This document shows positions 7,382-15,867 of a DNA stretch of 25,354 nt, piece after piece; positions within the stretch are counted from its first letter, which is position 1; every line of letters begins with the position of its first letter. Both the position numbers and the translations under genes were made by a program. Below the pieces are notes generated by a model. It worked only from the letters and a program-made list of their open reading frames with translations. It was not told the DNA's origin and did no database searches. Source of the DNA: Bacteroidaceae bacterium (GTDB lineage Bacteria; Bacteroidota; Bacteroidia; Bacteroidales; Bacteroidaceae). The stretch is taken from positions 1-25,354 of the forward strand of contig CAAGHW010000099.1 of assembly GCA_900769765.1 (NCBI GenBank), read 5' to 3'.

Positions 7382-8254
7382 ATGAACAACATATACCTCA
7401 AGAAACTACCACAGTTTGGCTTTGCAACAATACAGACCTCGTTGCAACAGTTCGTGCAGCATGTGTATCAACTGCAGCACACATCAATATTCTATTGCAT
7501 CAGCGGTGAGGCCCTGTTTACCATTGACGGAACAAAACACCGTTTCACTCCCGGCCAGATAATAATATGCCCTATGGGCTCAAACATTCTGTTGCTTGAC
7601 ATTACAAGTGACTTCTCGGCACGCCTGCTCGGACTCTCAAAGCATATATGGCTTGCGGCACGCAGTGCCATGTCGCCCGAGACCATGCAAACCATAGAGC
7701 GTTGTACCCATCAGGGATGCAACAACGACTTGGAAAAGGAATACGTGAACAACATATTCCGGCAGATAGACATAATAGACAGCGAGGCTACAAACAGCCC
7801 CGGGAATGTCGATTATTGCCGCCAATGCATAATACTTGCCGTAAACTCCCTGTTGTTGTACATTCAACGCATAAGCAAGAAGAGCACTGCACATTTGCAT
7901 AAAGACACTATGCTTACCAACTACAACGACAAGCTGTTCTATGAATTCCGTAACCTGTTGGAAAGCAAGTTCCGCGAGAACCGTTCGGTACAATACTATT
8001 CCGACATACTGAAGGTTTCGACAAGACACCTTAATTCGATATGCCAACGTGCGAGCGGACAGAATGCAAAGGAGATTATAGACCACTATACCATAATAGA
8101 GCTACAGGTGGCACTTATGTACTCCCACAAGACATTCCAGGAACTGGTGAACGAGTTCAACTTCCCCGACCAGAGCTACCTGAACCGTTACTTCAAGCGA
8201 CATACAGGATATTCGTTATCGGAATTCCGCGCACATGGCGTCATGGTAGACTAA
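7382..8254 (+). CDS. AraC-family transcriptional regulator
   Basis: 290 residues from the ATG at 7382 (MNNIYLKKLPQFGF); the upstream ATG at 7328 would add 18 polar residues unlike the family. The N-terminal ~150 residues form a cupin-like sensor (FYCISGEALFTIDGTKHRFTPGQ). The C-terminal ~95 residues are the double helix-turn-helix of AraC/XylS regulators: SVQYYSDILKVSTRHLNSICQ for the first, and FQELVNEFNFPDQSYLNRYFKRHTGYSLSEFR for the second with its conserved ending. Acts as a DNA-binding regulator, often responding to a small molecule. Monocistronic, with its own promoter and terminator; the target genes cannot be told from context. Confidence 0.9.
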   Translation: MNNIYLKKLPQFGFATIQTSLQQFVQHVYQLQHTSIFYCISGEALFTIDGTKHRFTPGQIIICPMGSNILLLDITSDFSARLLGLSKHIWLAARSAMSPETMQTIERCTHQGCNNDLEKEYVNNIFRQIDIIDSEATNSPGNVDYCRQCIILAVNSLLLYIQRISKKSTAHLHKDTMLTNYNDKLFYEFRNLLESKFRENRSVQYYSDILKVSTRHLNSICQRASGQNAKEIIDHYTIIELQVALMYSHKTFQELVNEFNFPDQSYLNRYFKRHTGYSLSEFRAHGVMVD

Positions 8255-8296
8255 AATAACAGAGAGGGTATGCAACGGCATACCCTCTCTGTTATT
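8255..8296. terminator. Bidirectional terminator between AraC-type gene and DUF3467 gene
   Basis: Perfect 19-bp inverted repeat: AATAACAGAGAGGGTATGC (8255-8273), loop AACG, GCATACCCTCTCTGTTATT (8278-8296). It directly follows the stop codon of the plus-strand regulator and lies 12 bases past the stop of the minus-strand DUF3467 gene. The T-tracts are short and interrupted, but the stem is very stable. Confidence 0.85.
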
Positions 8297-8308
8297 ATGT
8301 TGCTTTTA

Positions 8309-8608
8309 TCAGGCATCGCCTTTGTAACCCGGTGCTTGAGTAAACATGGGGCGTTCCTGCAGGTCGATTTCGCCGAACTGCGCCTCGTAACGCTTCAGAT
8401 TGTCATGTAGCGCAAGGGCAAGACGCTTTGCATGTTCGGGAGTCATAATGATACGTGATTTCACTTTTGCCTTGGCTACGCCCGGCATCATGCGTATAAA
8501 ATCCATCACGAACTCCGACGAAGAGTGTGCTATAACGGCAAGGTTCGAATAGATACCTTCAGCGACCTCCTCTTTCAACTCTATCTGTAACTGGTTTTCG
8601 TTCTTCAT
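8309..8608 (-). CDS. DUF3467 domain protein
   Basis: 99 residues from the ATG at 8608 (MKNENQLQIELKEEVAEGIY); the longer frame starting at 8653 would run into the upstream lipoprotein gene. The conserved core SNLAVIAHSSSEFVMDFIRM, then PGVAKAKVKSRIIMTPEHAK and LKRYEAQFGEI, identifies DUF3467 (PF11950), a small cytoplasmic family of unknown function widespread in Bacteroidetes. Third gene of the glyQS operon, 13 bases after the FKBP gene. Confidence 0.9.
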   Translation of the reverse strand: MKNENQLQIELKEEVAEGIYSNLAVIAHSSSEFVMDFIRMMPGVAKAKVKSRIIMTPEHAKRLALALHDNLKRYEAQFGEIDLQERPMFTQAPGYKGDA

Positions 8609-8621
8609 CTCAACAATGTTT

Positions 8622-9209
8622 TTACTGTGCATTGGCAGAGCCGAATGATACAAGATTTATATCAAAAATCAAAGCTGAATATGCAGGGATACCCGATCGT
8701 TCATTGGCTCCATAAGCCAGGTTTGCAGGTATATAGACACGCCATGTATCACCCTTCACCATCTTTTGTACAGCAGTATAGAAACCGGGAACGGTTCCGC
8801 TCAATCTCAACGCTGTGGGAACATCAAACTCTGGTTCGAGTTCTCCTTCGTAACTGCTGTCAAAAATATATCCTTTGGAATAGCTCTTTGAAGGTATAAG
8901 CCTGCCACGGTAGTTTACATTCACAACATCAGTGAACAAGGGATGTTCTGTGCCGTCACCCGACTGCAACACCTGGCAATAGACATTATGTTCATTGCCC
9001 CATTGCAGATTCTCATCGAGTCCCATTGCAGGGAACACCAACCATTTGCCATCGGCATTGGCGCGTGCAACGGTAGCAATGGAATCGATATATGCTATGT
9101 TTCTTGCCTGCCAGTTGTCATATTCGCCAACCTCTTCGGTCTCTTCGCACGAAGTAAACCCGAACAGGATTACGGACAACAAGAGAAATAATACCTTCAA
9201 ATCTTTCAT
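8622..9209 (-). CDS. FKBP-type peptidyl-prolyl isomerase lipoprotein
   Basis: 195 residues. A lipoprotein signal peptide ends in FTSC (Cys21), followed by acidic residues EETEE that resemble the Bacteroidetes surface-export signal. The FKBP fold occupies ~95-190: VNVNYRGRLI, then YIFDSSYEGE, GFYTAVQKMVKGDTWRVYIP, LAYG and IPAYSALIFDINLVSF, close to the FKBP consensus (FDSS, GDxxxxYIP, LAYG, LIFD). Predicted to catalyse prolyl isomerisation or chaperone folding in the periplasm or at the outer membrane. It starts 14 bases after glyQS, so it shares that transcript. Confidence 0.9.
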   Translation of the reverse strand: MKDLKVLFLLLSVILFGFTSCEETEEVGEYDNWQARNIAYIDSIATVARANADGKWLVFPAMGLDENLQWGNEHNVYCQVLQSGDGTEHPLFTDVVNVNYRGRLIPSKSYSKGYIFDSSYEGELEPEFDVPTALRLSGTVPGFYTAVQKMVKGDTWRVYIPANLAYGANERSGIPAYSALIFDINLVSFGSANAQ

Positions 9210-9223
9210 TTCAAATATCTGTA

Positions 9224-10765
9224 TTAAGACAATTTCTTCAAGAGAGAAGTGATACTTACATTATCCTGGATGATATTACGCAAATCGGCAATGGCAACAC
9301 GACGCTGCTCCATTGTATCGCGCTCACGCAATGTAACCATACCGTCCTCCAATGTCTGGTGGTCGATTGTCACACAGTAAGGAGTACCGATGGCATCCAT
9401 ACGGCGATAACGCTTACCTATTGAATCCTTCTCTTCGTAATAACAGTTGAAATTGAACTTGAGTTCGTTCATAATCTCACGTGCCTTCTCGGGCAGACCG
9501 TCTTTTTTCACAAGAGGAAGAACAGCCAACTTCACAGGTGCAAGAGCAGCAGGCAAACGGAGAACAACGCGTGTCTCACCGTTTTCAAGTGTCTCCTCGC
9601 AGTACGATGCACACATGATGCTGAGGAACATACGGTCAACACCGATAGATGTCTCGATTACATACGGAGTGTAGCTTTCGTTTGTCTCAGGGTCGAAATA
9701 CTTGATGTTCTTGCCCGAGAACTTCTCGTGCTGGCCAAGGTCGAAGTTTGTACGTGAGTGGATACCCTCAACCTCCTTGAAGCCGAAAGGCATACGGAAC
9801 TCGATGTCGGTAGCGGCATTTGCGTAGTGAGCCAACTTCTCGTGGTCGTGGTAGCGGTAAGCATCGTCACCGAAGCCGAGAGCCTTGTGCCATGCAAGAC
9901 GTGTCTCCTTCCACTTGTTGAACCACTCGAGCTCGCTGCCGGGACGTACGAAGAACTGCATCTCCATCTGCTCGAACTCGCGCATACGGAAGATGAACTG
10001 ACGTGCCACAATCTCGTTACGGAAAGCCTTACCAATCTGAGCTATACCGAAAGGCACGCGCATACGGCCTGTCTTCTGCACATTGAGGTAGTTCACAAAG
10101 ATACCCTGTGCAGTCTCGGGACGAAGATATATCTTCATTGCACCGTCGGCTGTAGAACCCATATCGGTAGAGAACATGAGGTTGAACTGACGAACCTCAG
10201 TCCAGTTACGTGTACCTGAGATTGGACAAGCGATTTCCTCGTCGATGATTATCTGACGCAACTCGTCAAGGTCCATAGCGTTGAGAGCCTTTGCAAAACG
10301 CTCCTGAAGAGCATCGCGTTTTTCCTTCTCGGCAAGAACCTTTGGATTTGTCTCCATGAAGAGCTCGCGGTTGAAAGAGTCACCGAAACGCTTTGCTGCC
10401 TTCGCAGCCTCCTTCTCCATCTTCTCCTCATACTTTGCTATCTGCTCCTCGATAAGCACATCGGCACGATAGCGTTTCTTTGAATCGCGGTTGTCGATAA
10501 GAGGGTCATTGAACGCATCAACGTGACCCGAAGCCTTCCATATTGTAGGATGCATGAAAATCGCAGAATCGATACCCACGATATTATCGTTAAGAAGTAC
10601 CATACTCTGCCACCAATAGGTCTTGATATTGTTTTTCAGCTCCACACCCATCTGACCATAATCATAGACAGCTCCCAAGCCATCATAGATATCACTTGAC
10701 GGGAACACGAAACCATACTCTTTGCAATGCGCAACTACTTTCTTAAAAACATCTTCCTGTGCCAT
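9224..10765 (-). CDS. glyQS: Glycine--tRNA ligase, single-chain (class II, alpha2 type)
   Basis: 513 residues from the ATG at 10765 (MAQEDVFKKVVAHCKEYGF); an upstream in-frame ATG at 10807 would overlap the -7 element. Class II synthetase landmarks: DIYDGLGAVYDYGQMGVELK at the N-terminus; motif 2 FRNEIVARQFIFRMREFEQ with the conserved Arg and Glu residues; GIHSRTNFDLGQHEKFSG in the catalytic core; motif 3-like SIGVDRMFLSIMC; and an anticodon-binding domain at the end (APVKLAVLPLVKKDGL to VTLRERDTMEQ). It charges tRNA-Gly in the cytoplasm. This is the eukaryote/archaea-like dimeric form (also annotated glyS), not the alpha2-beta2 form. First gene of a three-gene operon, divergent from parC. 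Confidence 0.96.
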   Translation of the reverse strand: MAQEDVFKKVVAHCKEYGFVFPSSDIYDGLGAVYDYGQMGVELKNNIKTYWWQSMVLLNDNIVGIDSAIFMHPTIWKASGHVDAFNDPLIDNRDSKKRYRADVLIEEQIAKYEEKMEKEAAKAAKRFGDSFNRELFMETNPKVLAEKEKRDALQERFAKALNAMDLDELRQIIIDEEIACPISGTRNWTEVRQFNLMFSTDMGSTADGAMKIYLRPETAQGIFVNYLNVQKTGRMRVPFGIAQIGKAFRNEIVARQFIFRMREFEQMEMQFFVRPGSELEWFNKWKETRLAWHKALGFGDDAYRYHDHEKLAHYANAATDIEFRMPFGFKEVEGIHSRTNFDLGQHEKFSGKNIKYFDPETNESYTPYVIETSIGVDRMFLSIMCASYCEETLENGETRVVLRLPAALAPVKLAVLPLVKKDGLPEKAREIMNELKFNFNCYYEEKDSIGKRYRRMDAIGTPYCVTIDHQTLEDGMVTLRERDTMEQRRVAIADLRNIIQDNVSITSLLKKLS

Positions 10766-10804
10766 ATTCTTATATTGTTTTATTATCTCTTTGACATTAT
10801 TCCG

Positions 10805-10812
10805 CAAAGATA
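10805..10812 (-). promoter_or_regulatory. -7 element (TATCTTTG) for the glyQS operon
   Basis: On the minus strand TATCTTTG matches TAnnTTTG exactly, about 40 bases upstream of the glyQS start. No clear -33 element is visible. Confidence 0.55.
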
Positions 10813-11015
10813 ATCATTTTTCGGAGAAAAAGGCCGATTAACAATACATAGAATTAATAAAATAATTCAAATAACCACAAAAACACATCATCAAGCAACA
10901 AAGAGAATAAAGATATCACCCAACAACATTTCATAGATATACAAACACAAAGAGAAATATCATCCAATATTATCGCCAAAAGAGTGTCAAATTTCATTAT
11001 TTCATTAATTTTGAC
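10813..11015. other. AT-rich intergenic region between glyQS and parC
   Basis: Very AT-rich divergent intergenic region. Apart from the flanking -7 elements I see only a degenerate direct repeat: CAACAAAGAGAATAAAGATA (from 10897) with TCACCCAA, and ACACAAAGAGAAATATCATC (from 10946) with CAA. No RNA gene or small ORF is supported. Confidence 0.4.
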
Positions 11016-11023
11016 TATATTTG
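11016..11023 (+). promoter_or_regulatory. -7 element (TATATTTG) for parC
   Basis: Exact TAnnTTTG match 32 bases before the parC ATG; a weak TTTC lies near the expected -33 position at 10992-10995. Confidence 0.55.
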
Positions 11024-11055
11024 CGCATTACACATGTATAAACTTCCATTAGCCC

Positions 11056-13722
11056 ATGGACTACAACGAATTTGAAGAGAACATAGAAGAGAACAGCTTT
11101 GCCGATGATGCACAGGACAATGGTGCAGAAACCGACAAGGAGGCTGCACATCATCACGATACCAAAGGCGAAGACAGCACCCACAAACTGACAGGCATGT
11201 ACAAGAACTGGTTCTTGGACTATGCCTCTTACGTTATTCTTGAACGTGCCGTACCTCACATGTACGATGGCTTGAAGCCCGTACAGCGACGCATTCTCCA
11301 TGCAATGCGCGAACTCGACGACGGACGTTACAACAAGGTGGCAAACGTCGTAGGACACACCATGCAATATCACCCTCACGGTGACGCATCCATTGCAGGT
11401 GCATTGGTGCAGATGGGACAGAAAGATTATCTTATCGACTGCCAGGGAAACTGGGGTAATATACTCACGGGTGACTCTGCAGCTGCTCCGCGATACATTG
11501 AGGCGCGCCTTTCGCACTTCGCTCACGACGTGGTATTCAACCCCAAGACAACAGAGTGGAAACTGTCATACGACGGACGAAACAAGGAGCCTATAACCCT
11601 ACCCGTAAAGTTCCCGTTGTTGCTGATACATGGCGTTGAGGGTATCGCCGTAGGTCTCTCTTCAAAGATTCTTCCACACAACTTCAACGAGGTCTGTGAC
11701 GCAGCCATCGCCTATTTGAGAAAAGAGGAGTTCCATCTGTACCCCGACTTCCAGACAGGCGGAAGCATTGATGTTTCGCGCTACAACGACGGCGACCGCA
11801 GCGGACGCGTAAGAATACGTGCAAAGATTTCAAAATCGGAAGACAACAAGACTCTTACCATAACAGAAATACCATTCGGAAAGACAACTCCTTTGGTAAT
11901 CGAATCGATACTTAAAGCTGTAGACAACGGCAAGATAAAGATACGTAAGGTCGACGACAACACATCGGACAAGGTGGAAATACTTGTACAGTTGGCACCT
12001 GGTGTATCGAGCGACAAGACAATAGATGCGCTATACGCATTTACCGACTGCGAGATAAGCATAACACCATGTTGCTGTGTCATCGACAACCACACACCTG
12101 TGTTCCTTACCGTAAGCGACCTGCTCCGCCGTTCGGTCGACAGTACAAAGGAGCTTCTGCGTCTTGAACTGCAGATACGCAAAGGCGAGCTACTCGAACA
12201 GCTGCATTTCGCATCGCTCGAGAGCATATTCATCGAGGAGCGCATATACAAGGACAAAGAGTTCGAACAGGCTCCCGACATGGACAACGCATTGGCACAT
12301 ATCGACAAGCGTCTTGAGCCGTACAAGCAGGATTTCATCCGCGAGATTACACGCGACGACCTTTTGCGTCTGATGGAAATAAAGATGGCGCGTATCCTGC
12401 GTTTCAACAAGGACAAGGCAGAAGAACTCATCGCAAGACTCAAGAAAGACATTGCCGAGATTGACAAGCAGCTGGGACAGATGACAGCCGTTACAATCAA
12501 GTGGTTCACAATGCTCAAGGACAAGTACGGCGCACGTTATCCGCGCCAGACCGAGATACGTAATTTCGACAACATCGTAGCTGCGAAAGTTGTAGAGGCG
12601 AACCAGAAACTGTACATCAACCGTGCCGAAGGTTTCATCGGCACATCGTTGAAGAAGGACGAGTTTGTAACGAACTGCTCCGACATGGACGACATAATCC
12701 TGTTCTACAAAGACGGTAAATACAAGATTGTAAAGGTGAGCGAGAAACTTTTTGTCGGCAAGAATGTTATACATATCGATGTATTCAAGAAGAACGACAA
12801 ACGCACCATATACAATGCGGTTTATCGCGACGGCAAGAACGGCATACATTATATGAAACGCTTTGCTGCAACAGGAATGACACGCGACAGGGAGTATGAC
12901 CTTACACAGGGCACACCGGGCTCTAAGGTTGCATACTTCACAGCCAACCCTAACGGCGAAGCCGAGGTGATAAAGGTGATGCTGAAGCCGAACCCGCGCC
13001 TGCGCAACTCAATAATAGAGAAAGATTTCAGCACCATAGCCATCAAAGGCCGTCAGTCAATGGGTAACATACTCACCAAGAACGAAGTGTTGCGCATCTC
13101 ATTGAAGAAGCACGGCAGTTCAACACTTGGCGGACGACAGGTATGGTTCGACCGCGACATACTGCGCATCAACTTTGACAACCACGGTGAATACTTGGGC
13201 GAGTTCCACAATGACGACAAGATACTTGCCATACGCAAGAACGGCGAATTCGACATCATGCCGGTTGACTTGAACAACCACTACGATGACGACCTTATGG
13301 TGATTGAGAAATTCGACCCCAACAAGGTGTGGAGTGCCGCTTTGTATGATGCATCACAACAGGGCTACCCATACATAAAGAGATTTACTCTTGAGGCGAA
13401 CGCACGCAGACAGAACTGTCTTGGCGAGAACAAGGACAATGAGCTTATATGGTTCTCCGAGACACCGTTCCCACGCATTCAGGTGATGTTCGGCGGTAAC
13501 GACAATTTCCGCGAGCCGTTGGTCATTGAGGTGGATGAATTCATTGGAGTAAAGAGCTTCAAGGCACGTGGCAAGCGATTGACCACATTCGAGATTGATG
13601 AGATAATAGAACTCGAGCCTACAAAATTCCCGCCACCGCCCGAAATTACAGAAGAGCCGGCTAACGAGGATATACAAAACGAAGAGGAGCCGGAGCAACT
13701 AACTCTTTTTGACGGAGAATGA
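11056..13722 (+). CDS. parC: DNA topoisomerase IV subunit A
   Basis: 888 residues. After a ~45-residue acidic/histidine-rich extension comes the type IIA breakage-reunion domain: YASYVILERAVPHMYDGLKP, the winged-helix region HPHGDASIAGAL (106-117) and the catalytic AAPRYIEARL with Arg146-Tyr147. A coiled-coil tower with basic/acidic helices at ~380-480 follows, then a beta-pinwheel-like C-terminal region. I see no GyrA-box (QRRGGKG), which favours ParC over GyrA, as in the Bacteroidetes topo IV family. It cuts and rejoins both DNA strands with ParE to unlink daughter chromosomes. The extreme C-terminus is acidic and ends QLTLFDGE. The quinolone-determining positions equivalent to E. coli ParC Ser80 and Glu84 are Ala111 and Gly115. 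Its stop overlaps the next ATG (ATGA). Confidence 0.93.
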   Translation: MDYNEFEENIEENSFADDAQDNGAETDKEAAHHHDTKGEDSTHKLTGMYKNWFLDYASYVILERAVPHMYDGLKPVQRRILHAMRELDDGRYNKVANVVGHTMQYHPHGDASIAGALVQMGQKDYLIDCQGNWGNILTGDSAAAPRYIEARLSHFAHDVVFNPKTTEWKLSYDGRNKEPITLPVKFPLLLIHGVEGIAVGLSSKILPHNFNEVCDAAIAYLRKEEFHLYPDFQTGGSIDVSRYNDGDRSGRVRIRAKISKSEDNKTLTITEIPFGKTTPLVIESILKAVDNGKIKIRKVDDNTSDKVEILVQLAPGVSSDKTIDALYAFTDCEISITPCCCVIDNHTPVFLTVSDLLRRSVDSTKELLRLELQIRKGELLEQLHFASLESIFIEERIYKDKEFEQAPDMDNALAHIDKRLEPYKQDFIREITRDDLLRLMEIKMARILRFNKDKAEELIARLKKDIAEIDKQLGQMTAVTIKWFTMLKDKYGARYPRQTEIRNFDNIVAAKVVEANQKLYINRAEGFIGTSLKKDEFVTNCSDMDDIILFYKDGKYKIVKVSEKLFVGKNVIHIDVFKKNDKRTIYNAVYRDGKNGIHYMKRFAATGMTRDREYDLTQGTPGSKVAYFTANPNGEAEVIKVMLKPNPRLRNSIIEKDFSTIAIKGRQSMGNILTKNEVLRISLKKHGSSTLGGRQVWFDRDILRINFDNHGEYLGEFHNDDKILAIRKNGEFDIMPVDLNNHYDDDLMVIEKFDPNKVWSAALYDASQQGYPYIKRFTLEANARRQNCLGENKDNELIWFSETPFPRIQVMFGGNDNFREPLVIEVDEFIGVKSFKARGKRLTTFEIDEIIELEPTKFPPPPEITEEPANEDIQNEEEPEQLTLFDGE

Positions 13723-14573
13723 GACGATTGTACATAATCATTGCGCTTTTGTCATTGCTTACACCGGCAATGACAAAAGCGCAGATTGCCATAATCGACA
13801 CCATAAGAACCGAAAGAATCGTTGTAAAAAGCGCTCAGTTCGGTATATCTCTACAGAACAACCTTGACACCTACCTCAGCAACTACAAATACACCGGTCA
13901 AGGCCTGCATTTCTCCCACGAGACTTTCAGGGATGCACGTACCGGAAATTACAAGTGGAAATATCAGATTCTGTTCAACAGCCGTCTCGGGTTCAACCTG
14001 CAAAAAGGCAACATACAACTCACCGGCATGGCAGGATGCAGCTGGAGCGGCTATCACCCGTTCAGTGTCGGCAAAAACCTCAAGCTGTTGGCAGGTGCAC
14101 AGATTCAACTCGAAGGCGGTGCCCTATACAACTTAAGCAACGGTAACAATCCTGTCTCGGCAAAGCTGCGCACAGCACTCGCGGCGTCGGGAATGGCAAT
14201 ATACCATTTCCCGGTACTCGGCAACGACTGGGTCGTGCGCTATCAGCTCGACATTCCGTTGGTCGGAGTGATGTTCACACCTGAATACGGACAGTCCTAT
14301 TACGAAATAAGCCTTGGACATTTAGGAAAGATAGCCTCTTTCACGCATCCGCTAAACAACCCGTCGTGGAGACACATGCTCTCGCTCGACATTCCGTTAC
14401 GCATAAGAGACCGTAGCACGACGCTACGTCTGTCATACACCGCCGACCTGTATCAGAGCGACATCAACCATATACGTTGCCACATGTACCACCATGCAAT
14501 AACATTCGGCTTTGTCAGAACAATATTCAAGATAAAGAGCGAGAACAACCTGAAAGCATATTCGCCATATTAA
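13719..14573 (+). CDS. DUF3316 family secreted protein
   Basis: 284 residues. A type I signal peptide at 1-22 (IIIALLSLLTPAMTKAQ) is followed by a beta-rich chain with alternating aromatic/polar residues. Segments such as YKWKYQILFNSRLGFNLQ and the repeated amphipathic strands suggest a beta-barrel or beta-sandwich at the outer membrane. The overall pattern fits DUF3316 (PF11777), a Bacteroidetes family of unknown function often encoded after topo IV genes. Translationally coupled to parC through a 4-base ATGA overlap and followed 4 bases later by the S41 protease gene. The function is not known; the parC link is probably only shared expression. Confidence 0.8.
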   Translation: MRRLYIIIALLSLLTPAMTKAQIAIIDTIRTERIVVKSAQFGISLQNNLDTYLSNYKYTGQGLHFSHETFRDARTGNYKWKYQILFNSRLGFNLQKGNIQLTGMAGCSWSGYHPFSVGKNLKLLAGAQIQLEGGALYNLSNGNNPVSAKLRTALAASGMAIYHFPVLGNDWVVRYQLDIPLVGVMFTPEYGQSYYEISLGHLGKIASFTHPLNNPSWRHMLSLDIPLRIRDRSTTLRLSYTADLYQSDINHIRCHMYHHAITFGFVRTIFKIKSENNLKAYSPY

Positions 14574-14577
14574 CAAG

Positions 14578-15612
14578 ATGTTCAAGAAGATACTCATAGC
14601 AATAATAACCGCGTCGCTAACCCTGACAGGCTGCATAGGCGAAGAGAACTACGAGAATTCCCACAACGGGAATTTCGAAGCCCTATGGAAAATAATCGAT
14701 GAGCATTACTGTTTTTTTGATTTGGCGGAAAAGCAATACGGACTGGATTGGAACAATGTCCGTGACAAATACAGGGCTTTTGTAGATACATGCGAGAACG
14801 ATGCCGAACTGTTCACCACGCTTGGCGACATGCTCAAGGAACTGCGCGACGGACATGTGAACCTGACATCAATGTATGGAACAAGTTTCTACTGGGATTG
14901 GCAACTCGACTACCCGATAAATTTCAGTGACTCCATACAACGGAATTATTTAGGCAAAAATTTCAAAATCACAAACGGCATCAAGTACACTACCCTTACC
15001 GACAGCATAGGATATGCCTATTACGAAAGTTTTTCTGACGGGCTGAACATCAACAACCTGTCGTTGATGCTCCTTGCGCTAAAAGAGTGTAAAGGACTCA
15101 TAATAGACATACGCAACAACGGAGGAGGAATGATTACCACAGCCGAGAAGCTGGCATCGGCATTTACCGACAAGAAGATACATTGCGGATACATGCAGCA
15201 CAAGACAGGGCCCGGACACAATGATTTCTCCGAGCCCGAAGCCATCTATCTTGAGCCATCGAAAGGGGTGATATGGCTACGTCCCGTCATTGTACTCACC
15301 AACAGAGGTGTTTACAGTGCCGCCAACCATTTTGTAATGCTTATGAAGGAGTTGCCGAATGTGTTGATATTGGGCGACATCACCGGAGGAGGCAGCGGAA
15401 TGCCTATGAGCAGCACCCTGCCCAACGGCTGGAGCCTACGACTGTCGGCATGCCCTACACTCGACGCTAAAGGCAACAGTACGGAATTCGGCATCGAACC
15501 CGATTTGAGAGTGGACATCTCGAGCAAAGACTGGAACAGCGGACGCGACACCATGATTGAAGCCGCAAAGACCATAATTTTAGACCACTACAATAAAAAA
15601 GAGAAGCAATAA
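14578..15612 (+). CDS. S41-family (C-terminal-processing-like) serine protease, lipoprotein
   Basis: 344 residues. Lipoprotein signal with lipobox LTGC (Cys19), then acidic residues. The N-terminal tricorn-C1-like helical region contains FEALWKIIDEHYCFFDL and LKELRDGHVNL. The S41 catalytic domain (PF03572) follows with LIIDIRNNGGG (174-184) and the nucleophile Ser247 in TNRGVYSAANHFV, then GDITGGGSG forming the oxyanion/substrate region and FGIEPDLRV. No clear PDZ domain is present, common in the short Bacteroidetes lipoprotein S41 group. It should cut misfolded or C-terminal segments of envelope proteins in the periplasm or at the surface. Last gene of the parC operon, starting 4 bases after the DUF3316 stop. 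Confidence 0.9.
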   Translation: MFKKILIAIITASLTLTGCIGEENYENSHNGNFEALWKIIDEHYCFFDLAEKQYGLDWNNVRDKYRAFVDTCENDAELFTTLGDMLKELRDGHVNLTSMYGTSFYWDWQLDYPINFSDSIQRNYLGKNFKITNGIKYTTLTDSIGYAYYESFSDGLNINNLSLMLLALKECKGLIIDIRNNGGGMITTAEKLASAFTDKKIHCGYMQHKTGPGHNDFSEPEAIYLEPSKGVIWLRPVIVLTNRGVYSAANHFVMLMKELPNVLILGDITGGGSGMPMSSTLPNGWSLRLSACPTLDAKGNSTEFGIEPDLRVDISSKDWNSGRDTMIEAAKTIILDHYNKKEKQ

Positions 15613-15636
15613 GGGTGATTATTCAAAAGTTTTGTT

Positions 15637-15644
15637 TACCTTTG
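15637..15644 (+). promoter_or_regulatory. -7 element (TACCTTTG) upstream of tRNA-Leu
   Basis: Exact TAnnTTTG match about 104 bases before the tRNA. A near copy of the following bases, TTGCACTCGAAAG (15642-15654), recurs as TTGCACCCGAAAG (15723-15735) right before the tRNA. Confidence 0.5.
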
Positions 15645-15685
15645 CACTCGAAAGTTGCGAAGACAAGCATCGCTCGCGGTAAAAC

Positions 15686-15717
15686 ATGCAAGTAACTTGC
15701 GTTTAACTCGCTTGCAT
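15686..15717 (+). repeat. Competing inverted repeats in tRNA-Leu leader
   Basis: ATGCAAG (15686-15692) can pair either with the adjacent CTTGC (15696-15700, inside the palindrome GCAAGTAACTTGC at 15688-15700) or with CTTGCAT (15711-15717), giving two mutually exclusive hairpins in the 5' leader of the tRNA transcript. No function is known to me. Confidence 0.4.
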
Positions 15718-15747
15718 TGTCATTGCACCCGAAAGATAGAAACAGTC

Positions 15748-15829
15748 GCGCGTGTGGCGAAATTGGTAGACGCGCCAGACTTAGGATCTGGTGTTTTGCG
15801 ACGTGTAGGTTCGAGTCCTATCACGCGCA
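15748..15829 (+). tRNA. tRNA-Leu (anticodon UAG)
   Basis: Acceptor stem GCGCGTG (15748-15754) pairs with CACGCGC (15822-15828), plus A discriminator. D-arm with AATTGGTAGAC; anticodon stem CCAGA/TCTGG enclosing CTTAGGA, so the anticodon is TAG (15782-15784), reading CUA and probably other CUN leucine codons. A long variable arm (class II) and the T-loop TTCGAGT support Leu. CCA is not encoded. Confidence 0.96.
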
Positions 15830-15833
15830 CGAT

Positions 15834-15867
15834 TGAAAAAAAGAGCAGAAATTTCTGCTCTTTTTTG
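15834..15867. terminator. Bidirectional terminator after tRNA-Leu
   Basis: Perfect palindrome GAGCAGAAATTTCTGCTC (15843-15860) flanked by A7 and T6 tracts, just past the tRNA 3' end. It ends the tRNA transcript and can also stop the converging minus-strand biosynthetic operon. Confidence 0.9.

Noticed and set aside
11781..12524. 247-residue minus-strand open frame inside parC
   Set aside because: Serine/arginine-rich antisense shadow of a clear topoisomerase gene.
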